From NCBI GenBank assembly GCA_033439765.1, contig JAULSN010000001.1, forward strand, positions 4,402,001-4,466,000: a DNA stretch of 64,000 nucleotides, given 5' to 3'. Numbering within the stretch: position 1 is the stretch's first letter; the number at the start of each line of letters is the position of its first letter. The DNA comes from Lasiosphaeria ovina (taxonomy: Eukaryota; Ascomycota; Sordariomycetes; Sordariales; Lasiosphaeriaceae). Positions 1 to 11,000 of this stretch are shown piece by piece. The position numbers and the translations under genes are program-made. Below the pieces are notes generated by a model. That model was not told the origin of the DNA, did no database searches, and worked only from the letters and a program-made list of their open reading frames with translations.

Positions 1-1027
1 GGCTCCTATAGAGGCATTGCCAGCGAGCTATGACTCGGCGTGTTCATCGGTACTACCCATCTTAGCTTATACTCTTCTTACCTTGGTCGGCGGAGGTGCC
101 ACAGGGCTCACGGGCGGCTTGGCGAGTGTGAAAGCCATCCCTTTTGTATTCGAGGCCGCCGCCCCAGCTTTGACTCTGGTTATTGCCCATCCTATTAGAT
201 TTTGACAAGAGTGCCTGTTCAACAACCCCCTAATGTGAAAAACGGAGTGAAGGAGGATCGAGCCAAGTAAACTGTAGTATACCGGCCAAGTCAACAGCGT
301 TCAGCCTGGCCTCGGGATATGGACAGGACGACCTGGCCGGAACTTTGGGAGTGGGCGGGACCAACCGACCATATACTGTTAGTACACGACAAGTCGGCCA
401 CAGGACTGCCAAGGACAAGTTTGACCCATCACAAGCCACATTTTCCAGAGGCCGATAAGTTGCACCTTCGGAACTAGCCAACTCCTGAATAGGAAATGCG
501 GTCAGCAGGAGGTGATCTTGGCCGCTTTTCCGCTTCACTCACCTTGCCAATCACAAGCAGTGGAGGAACAATTTTGCCTTGAGCTCATGCATGGTATGAA
601 AGCCTAGGCTCTCTTTGCAAGACGCATCAACATTCGTAGAAACTATTTGGGTGGGAGGGAAGAATATTCGTAATCCGTCAAGCAGTTATGCGGATAAGAG
701 TCTGGCAGATTGCCCCGAGCATGTTCAGCCGTCAGAGCTGAGAGGAGAAAGCGAGTCTTCCGACAACAACAGCAGGCGGATAGCTGCAGCTTAAAACAGA
801 ATACTCAGACACATGCTTCCCCGCAATACGTTCTCTTAAGGGTGATGTTTTAGGCCATAGTACTAGGCTTCACGACTTCTTCACCAAGGGTCTGGAGAGA
901 CGAGTCGAGATTATGAAGGGAGTCTTGAACTTGGGGAAGATCATGCTCTTAGAATCAGCCAAGAAATGCCATCTAAATGTTGAGATATTTCCTATCCCAT
1001 ACCTAGGTACCTAGATCACCAGATAGA
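1..1027. other. Spacer, no gene recognised
   Basis: Short open frames occur on both strands, but none has a family signature, a convincing start or splice-joined partners. A TACCTAGGTACCTAG palindromic word lies near 1010-1024, just beyond the GUF1 remnant. It is one of the short words that recur in spacers of this window. Confidence 0.6.
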
Positions 1028-1551
1028 CTAGACTGTATTATACATCAACTTCTTGCGGCGACTAATATCCGAGGCATGGAGCTTGGTAAGCACGTCCTTG
1101 CGGAAGGGCTTGATAGTCTCGCGAGCAATGATGCGGCAGCCGACGGCGGCTTGGATGATGACCTCTGTAAAAAAAAGTGAGCAAGTCATCCCTTATGAAG
1201 AACCGAGACAAGAGCTTACTTCGTCGAGGAAAGGTCAAATGGCAAAGAGGGTATAATAGGAAACGGAAAAGGAAGTTAAAAACCTCCCCCCCCCCCCACC
1301 AAACATCTGCCGATCCACATTCTCCTTAAACTTGGCCACCCACTGCCTTCCCAGCCAATCGCCAAGCAGGTATGTACATGTACAACACGCGCAATCGCAT
1401 CCACCAGCTCCTTATTCACCAGCAAATTTATCTTGACAAGCTTGCTCTCGCGCCACCCAGCATCCTCATAATCCAGCGTAGCTTGCCCTTTGGTGGCGCC
1501 CTTCAGCCTGCCAAACAAATCATCCACCAAGCTCGCCGTCGGCACCTCGTA
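1028..1551 (-). pseudogene. GUF1/LepA C-terminal fragment, truncated and frameshifted
   Basis: GUF1 is the mitochondrial LepA/EF4 translation GTPase. Read on the minus strand, positions 1551 to about 1380 encode the LepA C-terminal signature ([14 protein letters not shown], then [13 protein letters not shown], then ARVVH). The next conserved block ([18 protein letters not shown]) lies in another frame, so there is an indel around 1340-1375. A GT-AG intron of 1165-1299 (G|GT at 1300/1299, ACAG|AG at 1165/1164) then joins DRQMF to EVIIQAAVG, followed by [11 protein letters not shown] and [10 protein letters not shown], with a stop at 1028-1030. The family normally continues about 30 residues past that point. 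The GTPase domain and all upstream exons are missing: 1552 onward is not coding, although a TAG at 1552-1554 could be an old splice acceptor. The preserved intron indicates a genomic duplication and not a retrocopy. A functional GUF1 is presumably elsewhere. Confidence 0.8.
1286..1297. repeat. Poly-C tract, 12 bp
   Basis: Homopolymer inside the remnant GUF1 intron, directly next to its donor site. It is prone to length errors. Confidence 0.8.
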
Positions 1552-3182
1552 CTACAAAACTAGACTAGTTATATCGCTGACGTTCACGATACATCCGCGG
1601 TGCGCTGGATTCACGCGCGCTTTGCACACTTACTCTTTATTTTTTAAAGAAAAAAGAAAAACCACACGAAGATATTGCCTATTACCAGCTGAAATAACCA
1701 GACTATCTTATCTCTCAGGTACTTCCCATTTTGACGAGTGGTTTCAAGACAAAAACGTCCATACCCCCTCCGGATCGAGCTCAAGTCCCCAGTAAAGGCT
1801 AACCTCTAATTTCCGGCTCTACCACGGAAGCCAGCTACTGGGTCTGGTACTTTCGTATAAAGGCCGCAAAGTGACAGGAAATAGGGGGCTGCTATGACAA
1901 GTACTTCTCCTTAATTCCGGCATCCCAGCTCGACATTCACAGCCCAGGACTGCATCGCAAAACTAGGTAGGTAGCGAACCGACTCGGCCCCCAACCTCAC
2001 CCCGGGGATGTCCGTGTTCAGCCTGCTTCGCAGCCCGCCTGCGTTGGTGAACGGTTAACTGGCTGGACACCTCCATGGGCGAAGGATCCAGCCCTTCCAA
2101 CCAAAGAAGACAAGGGTGCCTTCAGTTACCGCCAATAGGCTACAGAGTCACCGTGCAGGATAGCCTAGAAATCAACACCGTGGTTTGGAGAAGAAGAAAC
2201 CTACATGGTCTATGTTCCAGGGCTAATTCGTAAAAATACCCCCGTTTCCACGACGGAAGATATGAAAAGAAGAGTACTAGATGCTAAGCTCATCACAGCC
2301 AACTTGAACCCCCTCCTTCCTTATACAGTACTGGAGATACCAGAGACAGCTCGGGGGCTCAACAAGAATGGGATATATACCTAAGGTAGGTACCAAGCAT
2401 TGGGGGTCTAGGTAACGAACCCCTGAAAAAAACAAAAACACCGAAAGTTATCTATCGCCGCCAAGCTGTTGGTAAGAAATGCCATATAACGTACCAGCAC
2501 CGTTTCGAAAGAAGTGACAAGAACGGATAACCGAATAGAGCAAAACCACACTAGAGGACGGTAGACTGTCAAGACATAGCTTAACTATCGCATGATAAGC
2601 GTCATTCACGAACTTTGTAATCCCTTGTGAAAAAGGGGGCAGGGTCAAAAACCAAACCCCCAGGCAAACCCGGTAGCGAGGAGGAAAGCATAGATACAGG
2701 TAGGGACAAAATGCTACACCTTCCAAAACTAGAAAGTACAATTTCGCCGCTCAAAGTGCTGCAACCCATTGTGATAAAAATGTCAGCTATCGCGCTATGC
2801 AAGACAACCCTCGAGGAGGAAAGCAATGGATAACCCATATAAAGATCAAAGGTTGCGCCCGATCCAGCCAATGATTTTCCATGCAAAAGGAATAAGACGA
2901 GAAGTGAAAAAAAAGACAAAAAAATCCAACGCAATGGTCACGTTCCCCACCCTCGTCCACCACTGAGCCTCTATCCAGCCAATAGTCCAAAACAAAAGTA
3001 TTCCATGCCGTTCATCCGTGCTCATTTATGCTCATTTATCGCCTCATCTACCCCGTATTTATGTCCTAAACTCATCCCATAACCGACAGCGCATCGGCTT
3101 GACCTCCCGGAGTAAGCCCCTTACTATCCACGCTTGTGTTCAGCTCAAACTTCTTCGTCAAGTCCTTGACCCTGATCTTCTT
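1552..3182. other. Spacer and probable 3' region of the PH-domain gene
   Basis: No supported gene. A TACCTAAGGTAGGTACC word lies at about 2378-2394. The stretch from roughly 2450 to 3182 lies directly downstream of the PH-domain gene stop and is A/T-run rich on the coding strand, consistent with 3' UTR. A signal-peptide-like frame at 2602-2934 (-) has only a TTG start and is not called. Confidence 0.5.
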
Positions 3183-6100
3183 CTAGAAAGCCTGGCCTTG
3201 GAATTGCACACGACCTGGCGTCCCTGGCGTCCCTGGTCTCCCGGTGGGTGTGAACTGCCCCTGTGGTGGAGGCTGAAATCCTACCGCCTGCGACTGCCCA
3301 TTCATGTTCATACTCGGCGAACCCATAATCGGCGGAGATGCCAATGGCGGGGGCCGGGATTGCTGCACATGGGGGTTGCTCCATCCTCCAGCTTGTGCGA
3401 CTGGAGGGGTATTGCTGTATGGCCCTTGCGGACTCATCATTTGCGGGCGCTGCTGTGGAGAGCCATAACCGGGTCCTGGCTGGAAAGCCGGCCGCGCTGG
3501 GCTCATGCCGCCGTTCATCATCACAGAGCCCGGACCCGTAGCATGTGGGCTCATACTGCTCATCGCGTATACCGAAGGAGCTCCGCCGCTCATCATGCCC
3601 ATAGGTATCGGCATCTGCGGGCCGGCATAGCCTTGCTGCGCAACAAATTGGGCTTGCTGGGCATATGCTACCTGCGCGGCTCGCTGCGCTTGTTGGTTTT
3701 GCTCCCGTTGCCTCTGGTCAATAGCCTGCGCCACTGCTTGGCCGCCAATACCTTGCCTCATCTGGGCTTTCTCGCGCTCCCTGGCCTCAATCGCACCAAC
3801 AAGACCCGCTTGCGGTTGTCCGGGACCCTTGTTCCCGCTGAAAGCAACCAGCGGGCTTCCCGTGACGCGCGCAACATGTTCTTGTTCACGAGCAGACAGA
3901 TAAGACGATGCTTCCCCGCTAGACAGAGCAGCCATTGTACCTTGGCTGCTGGGACGCCCGGACTGGAGTAGGTCGGCAGAGTTGTGTCGAGAATGCGACT
4001 GACTTCCAGGTCGTTTTGGAGGCGAGGTCGGAGTTCCGGACCTGAAGTCGGTCAATGTGTTGGCCGACGGAGTGCGCTGATGTAAGAACAAGGGAGCTGT
4101 GGCAGCGGCTGCGCGTTGCTGCACAAATTGTTCAGGTGAAACAACGTTATCGGTCGATGCCGAGCCGATGGTGGCTCCAGGCTGCCATGGGACAGTGCGA
4201 CGGATGGTATCATCCGACTCCTGGCGATAATGGGAATATGCAGGTCCAGGTCCGGGAGACTTCCGCCCTAGCGATACAACGCCGGGCTGCTGTGACTGAG
4301 CAACGTAGGCAGCGGCACTTGTTGGGCCAGGAACCTTGTTCGCGGGTATATTTGCGGCACCATAGTTAATGGTGCGTCCGAAATTGATGTCTGGAATATT
4401 GTAGTCGGATTTGGAGTTATCCGACGGCCCGGGATCGTCTCCCACCGTCTTCAAGACGCCAGCGCGAGGGCGGTCCACAGATTCTTGGGTGTCGGTAGAC
4501 CGACGTGTGCTTGCGTAGTCAGGACTCGCCGTAGAAGAAGCATCATCGTAATTGCTGCTAGCCGCGCTTCTCTCACTGTTTTGACGAGTAGGGTGGCGGG
4601 GTGGGATTGGTGGTAAAGCAGCGTTGTCAGACGGGCGAAACCGAGCCTGTTCGTTGCCAGCAAAACCCTGCTGCGGAAAGCCCCCGATGCCGTTGCCAGA
4701 CTGTGGAGAGATCGGGGACACTAGGTTGTCTGTGGGACGTTGCAAACTTGTCGTTCTCTGAGGAAGGGGCTTTCTGTGGACGGGTGAGACCGGCCCCTGC
4801 ATATGAGGCGGCGGGCGCACCATGCTTTGGTTAGGGGGAGGTGTGCGGCGAGGACCGGGTGGTCCTCTCTGATGATACGGGGAATAACCGTCCGGCGGAC
4901 CTGGAGGGGGTGGAGGGCCCATACGTGGATCCCTCGGCTGTCCAGGGGGGAAACCACGACCATAAGGAGGCAGTCCACGAGGGCTCATCATCGGTGGGGT
5001 GCCACGGCCAACAGGGGGGCCGGAATGAGGGCCTGGGCGGGATGAAAGAGAAGGACCACCGCTTGGACCTGATGGATGGCCTACAAGCGGGGAGTTGGAC
5101 CGTTGTTGGGCGGGCATCATATGCGGCGGAGGAAGGCCCGGTGAGTTGAGGGGTGAGAACGTGTTGGTCGGCGGCGTCAGAGCTTCACGAGATCCATTGA
5201 AATTAGCATTCATTCCAACGGGGTTGGCGCTGGCTTGTGGCTGTACCGCTGGACCGCGCGGGTCTGATTGCTCTGGTGGTGATAACGCCAGACCTTGATG
5301 CGGCGTGTCAGGACCGACGTTCGTCCTTTCGAGGCTGGCATTCGTTTGCGACTCTGCTGCTGGATTGCGGGGATCCACTGGACCTGCGCCATCTTCAGGC
5401 TCGTCTGAGAACATGTCCGGGGTCAGGCCGCCAGCTTTGGCCAGTTGAGACAATGTCGTGCTCGACAGGCGACTGTTTGCTCTGCGCATCTCAGGAGAGT
5501 GGTATGGCTTCTGCTGCGGTTGGGCCCCTGCGCTGTGCGCAAATGCAGGAGGCGGATTGACAGGTTCTGGCGTTTGCATGCGCTGCACCTCAAGGTTATC
5601 GACAACTGCCATGCCTCGTACCGGCCTCTCGTCTTCGGAGCTGACCCGCTCAGGCGTCGATGCCAAGTCGCTCGCAAATGTCTTGGCACGGTCGGAGCCT
5701 CGCGGTGCGGATGGCTGGGCTTCTGGAGGGCCTTCCAAGCCGTGGGAGGTCAATACTTCGGCTAGCTGGCTGTCAGAGATGTTGCGCGAGTGGCGAGAGT
5801 GACCTTCCATTGTAGACAGTACAGGTTCTCGGCTAGGGTCGGGAGGGGCCGAATCGGTTCGGGGACCTGGCTTGGACAAGGACAAGGACCGGGAGGATCT
5901 GACAGAGCCGCCGTCCTCTGCAAAGCCAACGCGCGGCTTTCCAACCGCCGAAGCTGGGGTCCCAAAGCTCAGCCGTTTGCTATTGCGGCTTGCGCTCCGG
6001 CTCTGACTCCGTGATCCCTCCTCCATCGCCGTCATGCGGCGCCCTGTCAACTCTTTCAGCTTTTTTCTCCACTCTTGCTCTGACCATGATGCGCTCCCCT

Positions 6101-8093
6101 CGGTCAAAATCAAACCGCTCACGTCCAAAAGCTCAAGATAACCGTATCTCTTGTGCTTTGGCATGCCGAACATCAAGGAGCGAGGGTCAAGGACGCTGGC
6201 AACTAGACGGCCAGGGCGGCCATACAGACCAAACGTATCCCAGGTAGGGAACATAAACCGAAGGAGCATCTCAAATCCAGACACCATTGGATGAGTCTCC
6301 GGCATAATAAACACGAAGCCCTCCGTAGCCGAAGGCGGGTCCGAGTGTATCGTAATACTGCCTTCGATTTTCAGCAGCGTCGAACTATCAATGAGGGCCT
6401 TTGACTGCGGGTAAATGGCATATGCCGAGTACGAGTCGGTGATGGACGCAATCGGACGCGAGTGCTTCTTCTTCTTTTCGGCATCTTTCCTCGTGTCGTA
6501 AAATTTGATTTGGCCCTTCAATATTGGCGCGTGAGAGCGGTCATAAGGTGACCGCTTCTTGAAGTCCTTCTGGGCCTTCTGATACTCTTTCTCGCTTGGG
6601 GGCTCGATGACACACCAGCATCGTCTCCAGGGCACACCGGCTCCGAACCTTACGCGGACCCATTCCTGGACAGGCATTCTGGCGCGCTCCATGATGACAT
6701 TGATGCTATTGAGGGTTTTGCCCTTTCCTGCAATCAGAGCGCCTGTGTATGCTTCCTGAAGTGTGAGGTGCTCGAACATAGCCAAGCGTATTCCCGCTGT
6801 CCACTGTATCAACGAGTGGTGCGAGTTAAAATGGAGTAGGTACCGATTACGCCCGGCCGTGCTGATACTAAGGATATGCTGCAGAGGCTGCTCATCGTTT
6901 GTCCGCGTCGGAAGCGATTCAATCTGCGGCCAGGTTAGACCACAGGTGCATCAATAAGGGGGGAGGCTGAGGCTACCATTTTGATCGATGCATCTGTCAG
7001 GTTGATAAACTTGGGCAGCACTTCTCCGTCTTCTCCAGCGGCGTCCAGCTCGGCGGCGTCCCAGAGGGAGAGAACGGTGCCGACTAGCTGCGCGAAGCAC
7101 TCGGTCCATGTTCGATCCGGGTTCGGCTTCCCCTCTACACACGGAATGGTCGCGTTAGCAAGCCAAAGGGTAAGACAAAAGGCGCAGAGATAGCGGAGAG
7201 GATTGGATGCGCGGCGTACTGATATCTTGGTCGTCCAGCTTCAGGAAATAACCTTCTTGGTACAACTTGTTGGTATGGCTGTTTAGGAAGGTAAAAATTG
7301 GCTGCAGCTCTGGCAGAGTATCCTCGTTGACGTCCATCATGTGCGGCTGGTACGTTTGCACCATCGACAAGGGGCGCGAATTGCTTCTTTGCCTGCCCGT
7401 CGGACTGCTCGACACGGGCGAGTTGCTTATTGAGGGCGGCCTAGCGGCATGCTCGGCTTCTGTGGGCGAGGCGGGAGTTGGGGTGGCCGACAATGGCTGG
7501 CGCAAGTCAGCGAGTTGAGGCGGCGTGGTAGTTTGCGAGGCGGGCTGGAGATCGGGTTGCGGCGGCTTGGACCGAGAGTTGGTGTCGGGGACAGGTTGGT
7601 CGTTCGTGGGCGATGATGTGGGTGTCGGGGACCTCGAGCCTCGCTGGGGTGCCGAGAACTGGGATATAAACGAACGGACTAGTTGCAATGACGCGACACC
7701 AATCAGCATAATATTAATTGGAAACACCAGATTGCAGAGCTGGCCAAGAGTTTTGGGTCGTTATTGGCGCGGGGAGAGCCAACGGGCGAAAATCGGCCAG
7801 GGCGGCGTGATCACCCTGGGAAGGCAAGCCTGGGGCTGGGCCGGCCTAAGGAGGGGAAGAACCCAACATCCATAGGACCCTGACATCGATAATAAACTGG
7901 AAGGGCTCGCGGGATGGAGGCCCAGGTCCGGGGCTGGCTTGCCCGGCTTCGAGAACACAACCAACCGAACCTAGGACCTGGAAGGCACGCGAGGAGGTCG
8001 CCTGTGGGATGGACGTAATGCGCTGTTGCGACTGTGCGCTCCTGCTGAACAAGACGAAATTTGGGGTGCACACATACCTCGATTCCGAGCCAT
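3183..8093 (-). CDS. PH-domain protein of the Caf120/Skg3 type
   Basis: Predicted 1457-aa protein from four exons: 8093-8078, 7678-7220, 7134-6977 and 6923-3183. Yeast Caf120 and Skg3 are PH-domain proteins; Caf120 associates with CCR4-NOT and Skg3 with cell-wall and polarity functions. The N-terminal 130 residues are Ser/Pro/Thr-rich. A first PH-like region (about 140-275) contains YQEGYFLKLDD, the W of TWTECFAQL, and RNRYLLHFNS. A second (about 280-450) begins VQEWVRVRFG and RRCWCVIEPP, and includes a Lys-rich loop and GFEMLLRFMFP. The last 900 residues are low-complexity Pro/Gln/Ser/Gly, probably disordered. The 16-nt first exon (M-A-R-N-R) is inferred from a GTATGT donor, an in-phase TAG acceptor at 7679-7681 and a good ATG context. 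Without it the frame has no convincing ATG near its 5' end. The family call is firm, the first exon less so. Confidence 0.75.
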
Positions 8094-11000
8094 TTTGCCG
8101 CTTGCTCTGCTGCTGAGTGCTCCTGAACAACAACAAAACACAAGGTCTAGTTTCCAAGAAATTACCAAGTGATGAAGGACAAGCGTTCCTACGTCAACAC
8201 GCAACCTGGAACTGGGGAAGGGGTCTAATAAGGTAAGACACAATGCCCCGGGCAGGTCAGCAGTGCGCTGGACGGGAACCTGATTTTGGTCCGGCCCTCT
8301 GGGATTTCCGACAAATTAAGGGTCCACGCTTATTTTTCAAGTCATAACTTCTTGTTTGTCGGTGCAGGCTTCATTGATGAGAAAGGCCGTCTCAGTCAGG
8401 GCAGTCGGCTAGGTGGAGGCCGCTACGGTTGGACAAAGGTAGGTGCTCCCGTCGTCAAGGCGGAATGGAACGTTGGGGTTCTGTAAGCGGCGGGGTGCCC
8501 TGGTTCTGACGAGAGCTGGGATGGTTCCGAAAGTAATCCGAACAGCTGCCTCACAACTTTAACCGGTTCCTTCGCCTGCATCGATGGCACTGAGATGATT
8601 AAATCGCATGGACGTCCGTTCCGACCGAACTACGATGCTGGTGAGATTTCTCAGGTTGGCAATAGTACCTAATAAGGTCAGGAGGCAGGGTGTTTGACGG
8701 GGGAACCTGGAACGTGGTTGAGAATCGCTGCAGCGCAGGAGCGGCTTGGCCGAGGCTGCAAAACTCGAGGTTCCCTGATGAGCGAGAAAAAGATAGCGCC
8801 TGCCCACTTGGCGTACTGACGACAGGGCGATGGATCGATCACGTTGACATTTGCCAGCTCTCGGAGCTTAGGTCGTGACTCGGATTCTTAGCAACCGGCG
8901 CAGCGCATGTTCAACTTCCGTCTGGGGGGCTCGTGTGATTCCAGATGGTTCCCGGCCTATTGCACTCCTAGTTTTTGGGATTCCTGTCGGGTTTGACTTC
9001 TCTTCCACCTCAGTGATATTTACCAGGTCAGGCCGTCCTGGCTTCCGTTTCTGGTTGCTGGGTCGCCTCAGCGAACGCACTGAAACCACTGTGGGTCTGG
9101 AGGGCCTAGAACTAGAGCCTGCTGTGTCCAATCGGCTGCTTGGGTGTCCGGAGTGGAAGGCTGGCAGCGGGATGAATTGCAAAGAACAAGACCAAGTCTA
9201 AATTCAGGTCGAGGTCGAGAGGAGAGGAAGAAGACTCAGACTTCCAATGTACAAAGTGCTCAGAGGAATGAGCAACATAACACTACGCCGCGGACAGTCT
9301 AAGTGAAAGAGAGGCGTCGACTCGTATTTTACACTTCTTGAGGTCTCAGGTCGGGATATGATTTGACCCGAGCTCTCCGAGTCGTCAAGAAGCCAAGCTC
9401 CGGAGAGGTCGGAAGGACAAGCGCTGGCAGGGCAGGCCTTCCTTGTTCGGGGAAGGATTACATACAGTACGTGCTGTATTGCATGTATATACAGTACTAT
9501 GGACGGAAGTTTCGTACGTTTATAGGTAAGGTATTTGCATTGTATGTACACTAGTCGGGGTATGAAGGCACCTTATTCCAGGTTCGTTGTGGTTTCTTAG
9601 GTAGCGTGGTTTCCACCTGGGAGCGCCATGCGGCTTTTCTTTGATCTCAAAAGGCGTCGACGTGGCTTTTGATCGTTCGAATAGGAAGTCCTCGTCAAGA
9701 CAGCATGCAAGTACGCGCGTTAGGTTAGTAGTGTGATAGGTTGACAAAAGGGTCTGCTATGTAAGAGTAACTGAGAGGCCCGGCAGGCATCTACGTCTCT
9801 ACAATCCTGTCCCTGGATGTTTGCTAGCGGGGGACTTTCTCAGGTCTGAATACTTTACACCTCGACCTCAATGTTCTTCGCCGAGGGAGGTAATAGGTAT
9901 AAGAATTCCCATTTTAGAACCTAGAGGCATATCTCTTCTCTAAAAAAAATACATATGAAAGGTCTTTTGCAGCCGGGTTATTTGCGATAATCTTTTCCTT
10001 CTTGCCAAGTACTACGCCAGAAAACATTCAGGGATTGGAGTGTATCGACGAGATCAGCAAGATCATCAAGCAGCTTACCATCCGCCCCCTGGCCCAGAGA
10101 TGCAGCCGTGGCGGCTTGACACCCACAAGACATCATCGTTGTTTGCATGCCACCCATGGATTCAATTCCGTCTTGTCAGCAGTGCACACAGTCAAGCGCT
10201 TTCAGTAGCAGGCGCAGTCGGTTTCGGAGGCCGCAAGTGGAGGGCCGCAACAAAGCAAGGAGAACCTACCTGAAAGAGGAGGCCATCAACGAAGAACTGG
10301 GGAGGGCGGGAGGCTAGCCCTGCCATACAGTTTCGTCATTGCGCTGAACTAGTGATTGGCCAGGAAGGATTACAGCTCCCTGTGCTCGGATGACGGAACA
10401 CGGAATCTGCACCTGGAGTTCGCCAATCGCCAAAAAAGCCGCCGCCGGCCACCAACGGGAATTGCAACACTGGCCTTAAACCGGGGCTGGAATGCTGGAA
10501 ACCGTGCTTTATCCAGCACCACAGACACGGCAGCACTTGTCAGAACATGAAACCTCGAGAAAACAGGGCTTGCTTACGGGTGCTGGACACCGAAATCATG
10601 AGCAGGCCGCCAAGCACCAAAGTGTCTACGCAGTACGTGGTCAAGAGGCGATACGAGCTCTGGTCCGTCTCAAGAGACCATGAGACAAGGGCTTTCTTTG
10701 CGGCGGCTGGGACCTCCACAAATTTACTGTCTTCGAGGCGGTTACAGTATAACGTGATACGGATACTCCATAGGTACCCGTTCGTATCCGGGTGCATAGC
10801 TCCAACATTGAGTTACCTTACGCGTCCTCTCTTGGCCTTGTTGCTGCGCCCGTCTTGGATGATACTCAGATATACAAGCCCCCAGTTGCCAAAGCCGAAA
10901 ATTTGTAAGGCAACTCGCTACAGAACCCAAGGTACTTGGTAGCATCCACCCAGCTGGGGAGGCCAAGCTAGGAATACTTGTTTCTCTTTTGCTCGTACGA

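Noticed and set aside
1..205. Small plus-strand frame at the window edge
   Set aside because: Short, no homology signal, and equally open on the opposite strand.
2602..2934. Frame resembling a small secreted protein (hydrophobic N-terminus) on the minus strand
   Set aside because: Its only start is TTG, it lies in the likely 3' UTR of the PH-domain gene, and the hydrophobic stretch is the translation of a T-rich run.
8868..9182. Basic 104-codon minus-strand frame
   Set aside because: TTG start only, no family motif, and an overlapping frame on the other strand of the same length.
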